This document shows, in pieces, positions 6,336 to 12,324 of a DNA stretch of 12,371 nucleotides. Every line of letters begins with the position of its first letter. Positions within the stretch are counted from its first letter, which is position 1. Source of the DNA: Ruminococcus sp. (GTDB taxonomy: Bacteria; Bacillota; Clostridia; Oscillospirales; Ruminococcaceae). The notes under the pieces are model-generated. The model worked only from the letters and a program-made list of their open reading frames with translations, was not told where the DNA came from and ran no database searches. The position numbers and the translations under genes were made by a program. Location of the stretch: NCBI GenBank assembly GCA_031262625.1, contig JAISHJ010000079.1, positions 1-12,371 of the forward strand, read 5' to 3'.

Positions 6336-8087
6336 ATGGACGAACACAATACCGGGGACATCGTACAGAACACCGAGAGTGTGAAGGAGAGTGCGGCTTC
6401 TGCGCCGGAGGTTACGGCTTCTATGCCGGAGACGGCTTCTGCGCCGGAGACGATTCCTGCGCCCGAGACGATTCCTGCGCCGGAGACATCTTCTTTGCCG
6501 GAGACGGCTTCTGCGCCCGAGACGGCTCCTGTACCCGAGACGATTCCTGCGCCCGAGACGATTCCTGCGCCGAATTATAATCCTGCGCCTAACGGATATA
6601 CTCAACAAGGCTTCGCACCTGCGCCCAACGGATACAGTCAGCAAGGCTTCGCGCCCGCGCCAAACGGGTATACAGCCGCACCTAACGGGTATACAGCTGC
6701 GCCAAACGGTTATATACCGCCGCCGAAAGGTTATATGCCGCCCCCGAATAATTACGGTGCTGCTCCGGGGCATATGCCGAATAATTTCGCGCCGCCGAAT
6801 AGCTTCTCGCCTCCGAATAGCGGCTACAATCCTTACCCCAACACAAACGGCGCGGCTTCTAAGCGCGGTTTGTCGAAAACTTCTGTCGTGATTATCTTTT
6901 CGGTAATTGCGGTTTTGGCGATAATTATCTCTGTGCTTATATTTACCGATTTTTCCGCCTCAGATCCTGCCGCTCCGCAAACACCGCGCCCCTCCTCAAA
7001 CAGTCAGGGGAATAGCTTATTTGGCGGGAATAAGAGCCCTATAGAAGTAAATGTTGAACAGGTAGACCGCCCTGCGCTCTCCGATGCCGAATATATCGAC
7101 CGCGCCTCCGGGCTTATGACTCACGAAGGCGTTGTGGACTATGTTCTCCCCACCTCCGCGCTTATTACGGTTTTCGGCGACCAATATTTTATTCCGCAGT
7201 CTTACGGCTCGGGAGTAGTTATGTCTTCAAACGGCTATATTATCACGAATGCTCATGTTGTCGCGGACGGGCTTGCTTATCGGGTTACCCTTGACGGCGA
7301 GATTTACGAAGCAGAATTTATCGGAATGGACCTTTCGCAGGACGTTGCGGTGCTGAAAATTGATGCTACCGGGCTTACTCCGGCGGTTTTCGGAAAAACT
7401 TCCGACGTAAAAGCCGGCGATGAAGTTGCTATAATCGCGAGTGCCGGCGAAGAACTCATGAACTTTGCTACATTCGGCTATATTTCTAATACGGAGCAGA
7501 TTGTCTCAACATCATATTCAAAAGACCTTGTGTGTTTCCAGACAGATGCGGCTGTTAATGCCGGAACTTCCGGCGGACCTGCCGTTAATATGTACGGTCA
7601 GGTTATCGGGATTGTCGTAGGAAAACAGGTTGACGTTACCTACGGAATGTCCGAAAGCGTAGGCTTTCTGCTACAAGCGGATAATGTTCTCCGTACGGCA
7701 GAAGCTTTAATCGAAAACGGCTATGTTGAGGGTGAAGTTAAACTCGGCATAATGTATCAGCCCCTCGACAACCTCACCGCTTCGTATTATGACCTTCCCT
7801 CCGGGCTTCTTGTAGCATCTGTTGTAGCAGACAGCGGCGCAAAAGCCGCCGGAATCCTCCCGAATGATATAATTACCGCAATTGACGGAAATCCCGTCTT
7901 AACCGAAGAATCAATTGACTCCGCGCTTGACGGAAAAATCGCGGGCGACACCATAAGCGTTTCTGTTTCGCGCAAAAAAGTTACAGGCGAAATTGAGGAA
8001 CTTGAAATGCCGCTTGTCCTTACGCAGAAGATTGATCTGCCGTCAAACAGTTCCTATGAGACGACAACAACCGCTCCCACTGAATAA
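6336..8087 (+). CDS. htrA: HtrA/DegP-like membrane-anchored serine protease with one PDZ domain
   Basis: A 583-residue protein. The N-terminal 175 or so residues are cytoplasmic and low-complexity: Pro-Glu-Thr-Ala hexads such as APETIP, then repeated APNGY(T/S)QQGFAP and PPPKGY units. A membrane anchor follows at about 183-203 (VVIIFSVIAVLAIIISVLIF), preceded by Lys/Arg, which places the rest outside. The trypsin-like domain has the complete triad: H307 in TNAHVV, D336 in SQDVAVLKID and S412 in GTSGGP. One PDZ domain follows at about 470-565, then a short Thr-rich end. HtrA proteases degrade misfolded envelope proteins under stress. The ATG at 6336 is chosen because GGAGA at 6324-6328 lies 7 bases upstream; the in-frame TTG at 6318 has no such site. 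The gene follows pap by 30 bp with no terminator. No strong terminator is seen after 8087. Confidence 0.92.
   Translation: MDEHNTGDIVQNTESVKESAASAPEVTASMPETASAPETIPAPETIPAPETSSLPETASAPETAPVPETIPAPETIPAPNYNPAPNGYTQQGFAPAPNGYSQQGFAPAPNGYTAAPNGYTAAPNGYIPPPKGYMPPPNNYGAAPGHMPNNFAPPNSFSPPNSGYNPYPNTNGAASKRGLSKTSVVIIFSVIAVLAIIISVLIFTDFSASDPAAPQTPRPSSNSQGNSLFGGNKSPIEVNVEQVDRPALSDAEYIDRASGLMTHEGVVDYVLPTSALITVFGDQYFIPQSYGSGVVMSSNGYIITNAHVVADGLAYRVTLDGEIYEAEFIGMDLSQDVAVLKIDATGLTPAVFGKTSDVKAGDEVAIIASAGEELMNFATFGYISNTEQIVSTSYSKDLVCFQTDAAVNAGTSGGPAVNMYGQVIGIVVGKQVDVTYGMSESVGFLLQADNVLRTAEALIENGYVEGEVKLGIMYQPLDNLTASYYDLPSGLLVASVVADSGAKAAGILPNDIITAIDGNPVLTEESIDSALDGKIAGDTISVSVSRKKVTGEIEELEMPLVLTQKIDLPSNSSYETTTTAPTE
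6397..6740 (+). repeat. Coding repeats in the cytoplasmic tail of the HtrA-like protease
   Basis: Two successive repeat types. Roughly 6397-6575 repeats an 18-base unit, variants of GCGCCCGAGACGATTCCT, encoding APETIP-type hexapeptides. Roughly 6580-6740 repeats a Pro-Asn-Gly-Tyr block encoding APNGYTQQGFAP and then APNGYTA. The repeat keeps several other frames open, which creates long Arg-rich shadow reading frames on both strands. It is prone to length change. Confidence 0.8.
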
Positions 8088-8118
8088 TATCGGTCTTTTC
8101 CCCCTCATTTTTGTTTAT

Positions 8119-8141
8119 ATTTCACAAAATAAGTGTGAAAT
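8119..8141. promoter_or_regulatory. Inverted repeat upstream of the first lipoprotein promoter
   Basis: ATTTCACA (8119-8126) and TGTGAAAT (8134-8141) are perfect 8-base arms separated by 7 bases, about 20 bp upstream of the -35 box at 8161. It could be a regulator binding site, or a weak hairpin at the end of the protease transcript; there is no following T-run. The TGTGAAA arm recurs at 4752-4758. Confidence 0.45.
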
Positions 8142-8160
8142 TACTGTTAAATTTTAATCA

Positions 8161-8189
8161 TTTACTTTCGTAATTTTCTGTGATATAAT
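8161..8189 (+). promoter_or_regulatory. Sigma-A-type promoter with extended -10 for lipoprotein 1
   Basis: -35-like TTTACT (8161-8166), a 17-bp spacer and a perfect TATAAT (8184-8189) preceded by TGA (extended -10). Transcription would start near 8196, giving a leader of about 87 bases that ends in AGGAGG (8266-8271). AATTTTCTGTGA (8172-8183) abuts the -10 box. Confidence 0.7.
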
Positions 8190-8282
8190 TAATTTAACGA
8201 ATTGTCATATATTTTTTACTTATTACTGTAAAGCTTTGTCTTGCAGAGAAATTTTATAGAAATTCAGGAGGCGTTTTTGCCG

Positions 8283-9767
8283 ATGAATAAGATTAACAAG
8301 GCTGTTGCCGGGTTACTTTCCGTTTCGCTGATTGCGGCACTGTCTGCTTGCGGAGGAACTGCTCCGACCGATGCCACCACCGCTTCCGCGGGAGAGACCA
8401 CTACCACTGCGGCTACGACTGTAACTACCACTATTCCTACCGTTGAGATAGTTACAACAAGTTTTGCCGATGAAGAAATGACACTTATCGACCAAGCGGC
8501 GGAGAAACTCCCGGACGTAGACCTGCCGAACGGCGGCGCACTCAAATGGCTTGCTACTTACGACCAGAACCCGACTACTTCGGGTCAGCCGAAAACTTCT
8601 GCGCTTGAACTTTTTGAAGTTAAGTACGGAGGCTCTGTTAAGTGGTATCAAACCACGTGGGAAACTCGTTTTGACGACCTTTCACGTTATGTTTTGGGCG
8701 GCGAAGGAATCGACTTTGTTCCCGGCGATGACGAAGAAAACTTCCCTAAGGGTGTTGTCAACGGAATGTTTGAGCCGGTTGACGATTACATAGACCTTTC
8801 GCTTGAAATTTTCGACCCTACACGCGATGCTATGGAACTTCTTAACTTCGGCGGCAAACATTACGAAGTTATCTATAATGTAGCTGCTCTTTACCTTGTA
8901 TCTTATAACAAACAAACCATTGAAGACAATGGTCTTGACGACCCGTACGAACTCTGGCAGGCTGGTAACTGGAACTGGGATACATTTGAAGAACTTCTTC
9001 TTGACTATGTAGACCCCGAAAACGAAATGTTAGGGCTTGACGGCTGGTACAACGACCGCGCGATTTATATGTCGGCAGGCGTTCCTATCGTAGGTTCGGA
9101 GAATGGCAACCTCGTTTCAAATATTAACAGCCCGACGATTGAAAAGGCTATGAACTACGGCTACGAACTCTGGCAGAACGGGCTTATAGTTGACCAAGCA
9201 CTTTATGCTTGGAATCCTCCGCTATATTACATGGGCGAAGGTAAAGAGTTATTCTATATCGGCGGCTGGTGGCACTATACTCAACATCCGGACACATGGG
9301 TTACGAAAATTCCTCCCGAAAATCTCGGAATCGTTCCCGTTCCTTCTCCGGCAGATCAAGACCCTGTTACAGCAGCACGCCTTGACGGTTTCGCAATCTG
9401 TAAGGGTGCTTCTAACCCCGAAGCAGTTGCCGCTTTCGCTTACTGTTGGATGGTAGCTAACCAAGACCCCGAACTTCAAAAAATCTCCGTTCGTCAATTC
9501 GCTGATACATATATGATTTCCGAAGACCTTATCCGTATAAATCAGCAAATCGACCAAGTTGCTAAAGACAATCCTGTAATTGACCTTGCTGCGGGCGCAT
9601 CCGAAGACATCTTCAACATTACCACAAACGGCGGTGATTCTGCCGGAACACGTGCGGCATTCAAAGGCGTAGAGTGGTCTCAAACCCGCGAAGCAACCGC
9701 CGACACCCTCGAAATGCTCGTTGAAGAAGTAAACGTCGCTCTCCAAAACGCCGTTGCCACAGAATAA
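8283..9767 (+). CDS. Extracellular solute-binding lipoprotein, family 1 (paralogue 1)
   Basis: A 494-residue secreted lipoprotein. The signal peptide MNKINKAVAGLLSVSLIAALSAC ends in the lipobox LSAC with the lipidated C23. A Thr-rich, probably unstructured linker follows (about 24-60), then a periplasmic-binding-protein fold typical of family-1 ABC solute-binding proteins. Typical features are 'DDPYELWQAGNWNWDTF', 'GKELFYIGGWW' and 'DGFAICKGASNPEAVAAF'. The many Trp and Tyr residues suggest a carbohydrate ligand (an inference). The ATG at 8283 is chosen because AGGAGG lies 11 bases upstream and the signal peptide begins there; the open frame back to 8241 adds 14 residues ahead of the signal. 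Its own promoter lies at 8161-8189. No permease or ATPase gene adjoins it, so it would need a transporter encoded elsewhere. The next gene is a close paralogue. Confidence 0.9.
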   Translation: MNKINKAVAGLLSVSLIAALSACGGTAPTDATTASAGETTTTAATTVTTTIPTVEIVTTSFADEEMTLIDQAAEKLPDVDLPNGGALKWLATYDQNPTTSGQPKTSALELFEVKYGGSVKWYQTTWETRFDDLSRYVLGGEGIDFVPGDDEENFPKGVVNGMFEPVDDYIDLSLEIFDPTRDAMELLNFGGKHYEVIYNVAALYLVSYNKQTIEDNGLDDPYELWQAGNWNWDTFEELLLDYVDPENEMLGLDGWYNDRAIYMSAGVPIVGSENGNLVSNINSPTIEKAMNYGYELWQNGLIVDQALYAWNPPLYYMGEGKELFYIGGWWHYTQHPDTWVTKIPPENLGIVPVPSPADQDPVTAARLDGFAICKGASNPEAVAAFAYCWMVANQDPELQKISVRQFADTYMISEDLIRINQQIDQVAKDNPVIDLAAGASEDIFNITTNGGDSAGTRAAFKGVEWSQTREATADTLEMLVEEVNVALQNAVATE

Positions 9768-9782
9768 CCCCCGGTGCAGTAA

Positions 9783-9851
9783 GGTGCGGTACAGGTACAG
9801 TGACAGGTACGGTACAGGTGCGGTGACAGGTTCGACACAGGTGCGGTACGG
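9783..9851 (+). repeat. Degenerate 11/12-bp tandem repeat between the two lipoprotein genes
   Basis: Six units in a row: GGTGCGGTACA (9783), GGTACAGTGACA (9794), GGTACGGTACA (9806), GGTGCGGTGACA (9817), GGTTCGACACA (9829), GGTGCGGTACGG (9840). The alternation of 11 and 12 bases gives a 23-bp higher-order unit. A partial unit, GGTGCAGTAA, stands at 9773-9782, and GACAGGTGCACC at 9861-9872 continues the pattern into the next promoter. The period is close to one DNA turn. It begins right after the stop codon of the first gene. The function is unknown: a regulator-binding array or slippage product. Confidence 0.8.
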
Positions 9852-9858
9852 ATGAGTG

Positions 9859-9889
9859 TTGACAGGTGCACCCCCATTTTGGCTACAAT
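9859..9889 (+). promoter_or_regulatory. Probable promoter of lipoprotein 2
   Basis: A consensus -35 TTGACA (9859-9864) and a -10 TACAAT (9884-9889) separated by 19 bp, which is longer than the optimum. The spacer holds the perfect palindrome GGTGCACC (9865-9872), which shares GGTGC with the tandem repeat just upstream and might be an operator. AGGAGG follows at 9922-9927, 14 bases before the ATG at 9942. Confidence 0.5.
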
Positions 9890-9941
9890 TAGTTTATATA
9901 CATTTAGCAAAAATAAATCTTAGGAGGATTTACCAAATACA

Positions 9942-11441
9942 ATGAAAAAAGTTAACAGGATTTTATCGGGATTATTAAGCGTTTCCCTTATCGCGGCTCT
10001 TTCAGCCTGCGGCGCGGGAACTACTCCCACCGATGCCGGCACAACAGCTGCTCCGGGCGCTGATGCCGAAACCACTACAACCGCTGCTACGACGGTTACT
10101 ACTACCGTTCCTACGGTTGAAATCGTAACAACAACTTTCGCAGACGAAGAAGCTGCCGCTATCGCTGCTGCTGCCGAAAATCTCCCCGACATTGAAATGT
10201 CAACCAACGAAATTAAGTGGCTCGCTCACTACGACGTTAACCCGAATACAGCCGGTCAGCCGAAATCACCAGTTTTACAGCTTTTTGAAGAAAAATACAA
10301 CGGTACTGTTAAATGGTATGAAACAACTTGGAATACTCGTTTTGACGACCTTTCTACATACGTTCTCGGCGGCGAAGGCTTAGACTTCTTCCCCGGCGAT
10401 GATGAAGCTAACTACCCCAAGGGCGTTGTTAACGGTATGTTCCAGTCCGTTGACCAATACATCAACCTTGACGATCCCATTTGGGACAGTGTTCGCGGCG
10501 GTATGGAAGCCGTTAACTTCGGCGGCAAACACTTTGAACTCGTTACCGGCGTTAACTCTCGTTTCGTTCTCGCTTATAACGCTCAAACTATCGAAGACAA
10601 CGGTCTTGAAGATCCGTACGAGCAATGGCAGAACGGCGAATGGAACTGGGATACTTTCAAGGCTTCCCTCCTCGATTTCGTTGACGAAGAGAACGATATG
10701 CACGGTCTCGACGGCTGGTATTTTGAGCGCGGTCTCTTCTGCACAACCGGTAAACCTATGGTCGGCGCAGTTGACGGTCAGCTTGTCTGCAACATCAATT
10801 CCCCCGAAGTTGAAAAGGTTATGAACTTCGGTTACGACCTCTGGCAGAACGGTCTCGTTCTCGATAAATCCCTCTTCTCATGGTCTACTCACCCTGAGTA
10901 CATGGGCGAAGGCAAGGAACTCTTCTACATAGTAGGTATGTATGACTTTACCCAAGTTCCCGAGGTTTGGCCTACAAGAATTCCTCCCGAGGATCTCCGT
11001 CTCGTTCCCGTTCCCTGCCCCGCAGACCAAGAAACTCCCTACACCGTTACCCGTATCGACGGCTTCTCGCTCCTCAAGGGCGCTTCTAACCCCGAAGGCG
11101 TTGTAGCATACACTTACTGCTCTATCCTCGCCGCAGAAGATGATGCCGTTGCCGCTGTTGCTCGCCGTCAAATGCAGGAAGACTATCAACTCACCGACCA
11201 AGTTTTAGATATGAACGACACCATCAACCAAATCGCCGCAGATAACCCCGTAGTTGAGTACGCTGCTGGTTCCTCCAACGACATCATGCAGCTTACAACA
11301 GACGGCGGCGAAACCGTCGGCATCCGCGCTGCTTTCCACGGTACCGACTGGGCTACTACCCGCGAAGCTACCGCCGATGCTGTTACTATGCTCGTAGAAG
11401 AAGTTAACACCAACCTCCAAGCAGCTGTTGCCGCTGAATAA
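9942..11441 (+). CDS. Extracellular solute-binding lipoprotein, family 1 (paralogue 2)
   Basis: A 499-residue lipoprotein, clearly a duplicate of the preceding gene. The signal peptide again ends in LSAC with C23, a Thr/Ala-rich linker follows, and the same family-1 binding fold comes next. In the segment from FDDLS to the end of VDQYINL, 34 of 43 positions match paralogue 1 by eye. It differs in the ligand-facing parts: the Trp-Trp of paralogue 1 (GGWWHY) becomes 'VGMYDF', and NPPLYYMGEGKE becomes 'THPEYMGEGKE'. This suggests a related but different ligand (inference). AGGAGG (9922-9927) is strong but 14 bases from the ATG. Codons ending in C or T dominate, as in highly expressed genes. A GC-rich hairpin repeat begins 7 bases after the stop. 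No transporter permease or ATPase is nearby. Confidence 0.9.
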   Translation: MKKVNRILSGLLSVSLIAALSACGAGTTPTDAGTTAAPGADAETTTTAATTVTTTVPTVEIVTTTFADEEAAAIAAAAENLPDIEMSTNEIKWLAHYDVNPNTAGQPKSPVLQLFEEKYNGTVKWYETTWNTRFDDLSTYVLGGEGLDFFPGDDEANYPKGVVNGMFQSVDQYINLDDPIWDSVRGGMEAVNFGGKHFELVTGVNSRFVLAYNAQTIEDNGLEDPYEQWQNGEWNWDTFKASLLDFVDEENDMHGLDGWYFERGLFCTTGKPMVGAVDGQLVCNINSPEVEKVMNFGYDLWQNGLVLDKSLFSWSTHPEYMGEGKELFYIVGMYDFTQVPEVWPTRIPPEDLRLVPVPCPADQETPYTVTRIDGFSLLKGASNPEGVVAYTYCSILAAEDDAVAAVARRQMQEDYQLTDQVLDMNDTINQIAADNPVVEYAAGSSNDIMQLTTDGGETVGIRAAFHGTDWATTREATADAVTMLVEEVNTNLQAAVAAE

Positions 11442-11448
11442 TTGGGGT

Positions 11449-11533
11449 TACGCTGGGGGAGGGGAGGAGCGGTGACAGTGTGGCGCTGCGCCACACTCCC
11501 CTCCCCTCCCCCCAAACCCCCCTCTCCCGGACT
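11449..11533 (+). repeat. GC-rich hairpin repeat, copy 2 (behind lipoprotein 2)
   Basis: The second copy of the element at 1-79, lying 7 bases after the lipoprotein 2 stop and in the same orientation relative to its upstream gene (TACGCTGGGGG first, CCCGGACT last). Bases 11455-11467 (GGGGGAGGGGAGG) pair perfectly with 11500-11512. Inside lies the 21-bp palindrome AGTGTGGCGC-T-GCGCCACACT (11477-11497), which copy 1 lacks. As RNA this makes a long, very stable double hairpin that could end or protect the lipoprotein mRNA. There is no transposase and no coding capacity, as in REP/BIME-like or MITE-like elements. Confidence 0.85.
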
Positions 11534-11560
11534 TTAAAATTATTCTTGTTTGATTCTTTC

Positions 11561-11672
11561 GTAAATAGCTTTTCCGTTTGGAATTCAGTTATTTAGGTTG
11601 ATTTTTCGTGAATAACTTGTCCGTTTGGGAATATTAGTTGTTCTTTCTAAAGTGAATAACTCATCCGTTTGG
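11561..11672 (+). repeat. Three direct copies of a 21-bp motif, GTRAATARCTYNTCCGTTTGG
   Basis: Copies stand at 11561-11581, 11608-11628 and 11652-11672, spaced 47 and 44 bases. The last eight bases, CCGTTTGG, are identical in all three and the rest differs at a few positions. The segments between them also resemble one another (AATTCAGTTATTT against GAATATTAGTTGTT), so this is a degenerate tandem repeat of about 45 bp rather than a CRISPR array. It fills the gap between the hairpin repeat and the terminator at 11678. No gene is seen in 11442-11739 on either strand. Confidence 0.75.
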
Positions 11673-11677
11673 TTAAT

Positions 11678-11709
11678 AAAGCCGCCGAAAAAATTTTTTC
11701 GGCGGCTTT
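11678..11709. terminator. Perfect 32-bp palindromic intrinsic terminator
   Basis: AAAGCCGCCGAAAAAATTTTTTCGGCGGCTTT is perfectly self-complementary, with a GC-rich outer stem (GCCGCCG/CGGCGGC) and T-rich flanks on both strands. It lies 30 bases beyond the stop of the minus-strand secreted protein gene and can serve that gene. It can equally stop plus-strand transcripts coming from the lipoprotein genes. Confidence 0.85.
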
Positions 11710-11739
11710 TACGTTATTATTTTTTGGTTTCTGTTGCTA

Positions 11740-12156
11740 TTATAATTTATCTGCTAAAATTTGTCCGTGGTTAGCGGTTAGATTGAAAATCTTTCGGTCT
11801 GCGGGGCTGTCGGAAATAAGGAAGCATATTCTCACGGTCTTTTCTCCTGCCGCTTCGCAAATTGTCTTTGCGGCTTTGCCTGACAAACCTACCGTTCCTT
11901 TCGGAATATACAGGATTATTATGTCCATCCCGACTATATCGGCGCGGCTCACGGCAGATTTCACCGCTTCTTCCGTGGAGGGGCTGTCAACCGTTCCCAT
12001 AAAGTTTACTCCGGCGGTTACGCTTCCGTTTTTATTAACGTTTGCAGTTACTCCGCTTACTAATATGGTTTTTTCGTCATAATATTCCGCGTTTACCGAC
12101 ACTGCTAAAGATAGGGCTAATATTATCGCCAAAACTAAACTGCAAAATTTCTTCAT
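11740..12156 (-). CDS. Small secreted protein of unknown function
   Basis: A 138-residue protein with a clear Sec signal peptide, MKKFCSLVLAIILALSLAVSVNA, with likely cleavage after A23 (VNA|EYY). The mature part of about 115 residues alternates strands and helices: TILVSGVTANVNKNGSVTAGVNF, a helix near 61-72, the hydrophobic strand DIIILYIPKG (78-87), and a second strand VRICFLIS (108-115). I recognise no family. C100 and C111 could form a disulphide outside the cell. There is no lipobox, membrane anchor or cell-wall sorting motif, so it may be released or held by a partner. The frame is open to 12189, but the ATG at 12156 has AGGGGTGATT just upstream and begins the signal peptide, so I chose it. 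It is transcribed away from the gene at 12325 and ends 30 bases before a strong terminator. No clear promoter of its own was found. Confidence 0.8.
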   Translation of the reverse strand: MKKFCSLVLAIILALSLAVSVNAEYYDEKTILVSGVTANVNKNGSVTAGVNFMGTVDSPSTEEAVKSAVSRADIVGMDIIILYIPKGTVGLSGKAAKTICEAAGEKTVRICFLISDSPADRKIFNLTANHGQILADKL

Positions 12157-12262
12157 AGTAATCACCCCTATTACAAATATATACCGCAAATGTGTAAAAA
12201 TAAACGATAATTTCTTAACAAATAGATATTATGAAAAATAATGAAAAAACTAAACATAACTA

Positions 12263-12292
12263 TTGACAATGTGATTAATAATATGGTATAAT
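12263..12292 (+). promoter_or_regulatory. Strong sigma-A promoter for the right-edge gene
   Basis: Consensus -35 TTGACA (12263-12268) and consensus -10 TATAAT (12287-12292) with an 18-bp spacer. Transcription would start near 12299, about 26 bases before the GTG at 12325. This is the best match to consensus in the window. Confidence 0.8.
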
Positions 12293-12324
12293 AAAATGAT
12301 TAATTTTCTTTTAGGATGGATAAA

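Noticed and set aside
5691..6773. Arg-rich 360-codon open frame on the minus strand
   Set aside because: It lies opposite the pap and protease genes. Its Arg-rich region is the antisense of the Pro/Glu/Thr codon repeat, and no ribosome binding site or domain was seen.
6391..6891. Arg-rich 166-codon open frame on the plus strand
   Set aside because: Frame-shifted shadow of the repetitive tail of the HtrA-like protease; the repeat keeps all frames open.
1..11533. Composite transposon bounded by the two inverted repeat copies
   Set aside because: No transposase, integrase or target-site duplication is visible. The copies differ in length and both sit behind stop codons in the same gene-relative orientation, which fits a dispersed gene-end element better.
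11561..11672. Short CRISPR array
   Set aside because: Only three degenerate repeats; the intervening sequences resemble one another instead of being unique; spacing varies; no cas gene.
11669..12082. 137-codon open frame on the plus strand
   Set aside because: It starts before and runs through the palindromic terminator and is opposite the secreted protein, which has a signal peptide and a good ribosome binding site.
12157..12260. Promoter TTTACA-17-TGTAAT for the minus-strand secreted protein
   Set aside because: The implied start of transcription would fall inside the ribosome binding site, leaving the mRNA without it; no better pair was found.
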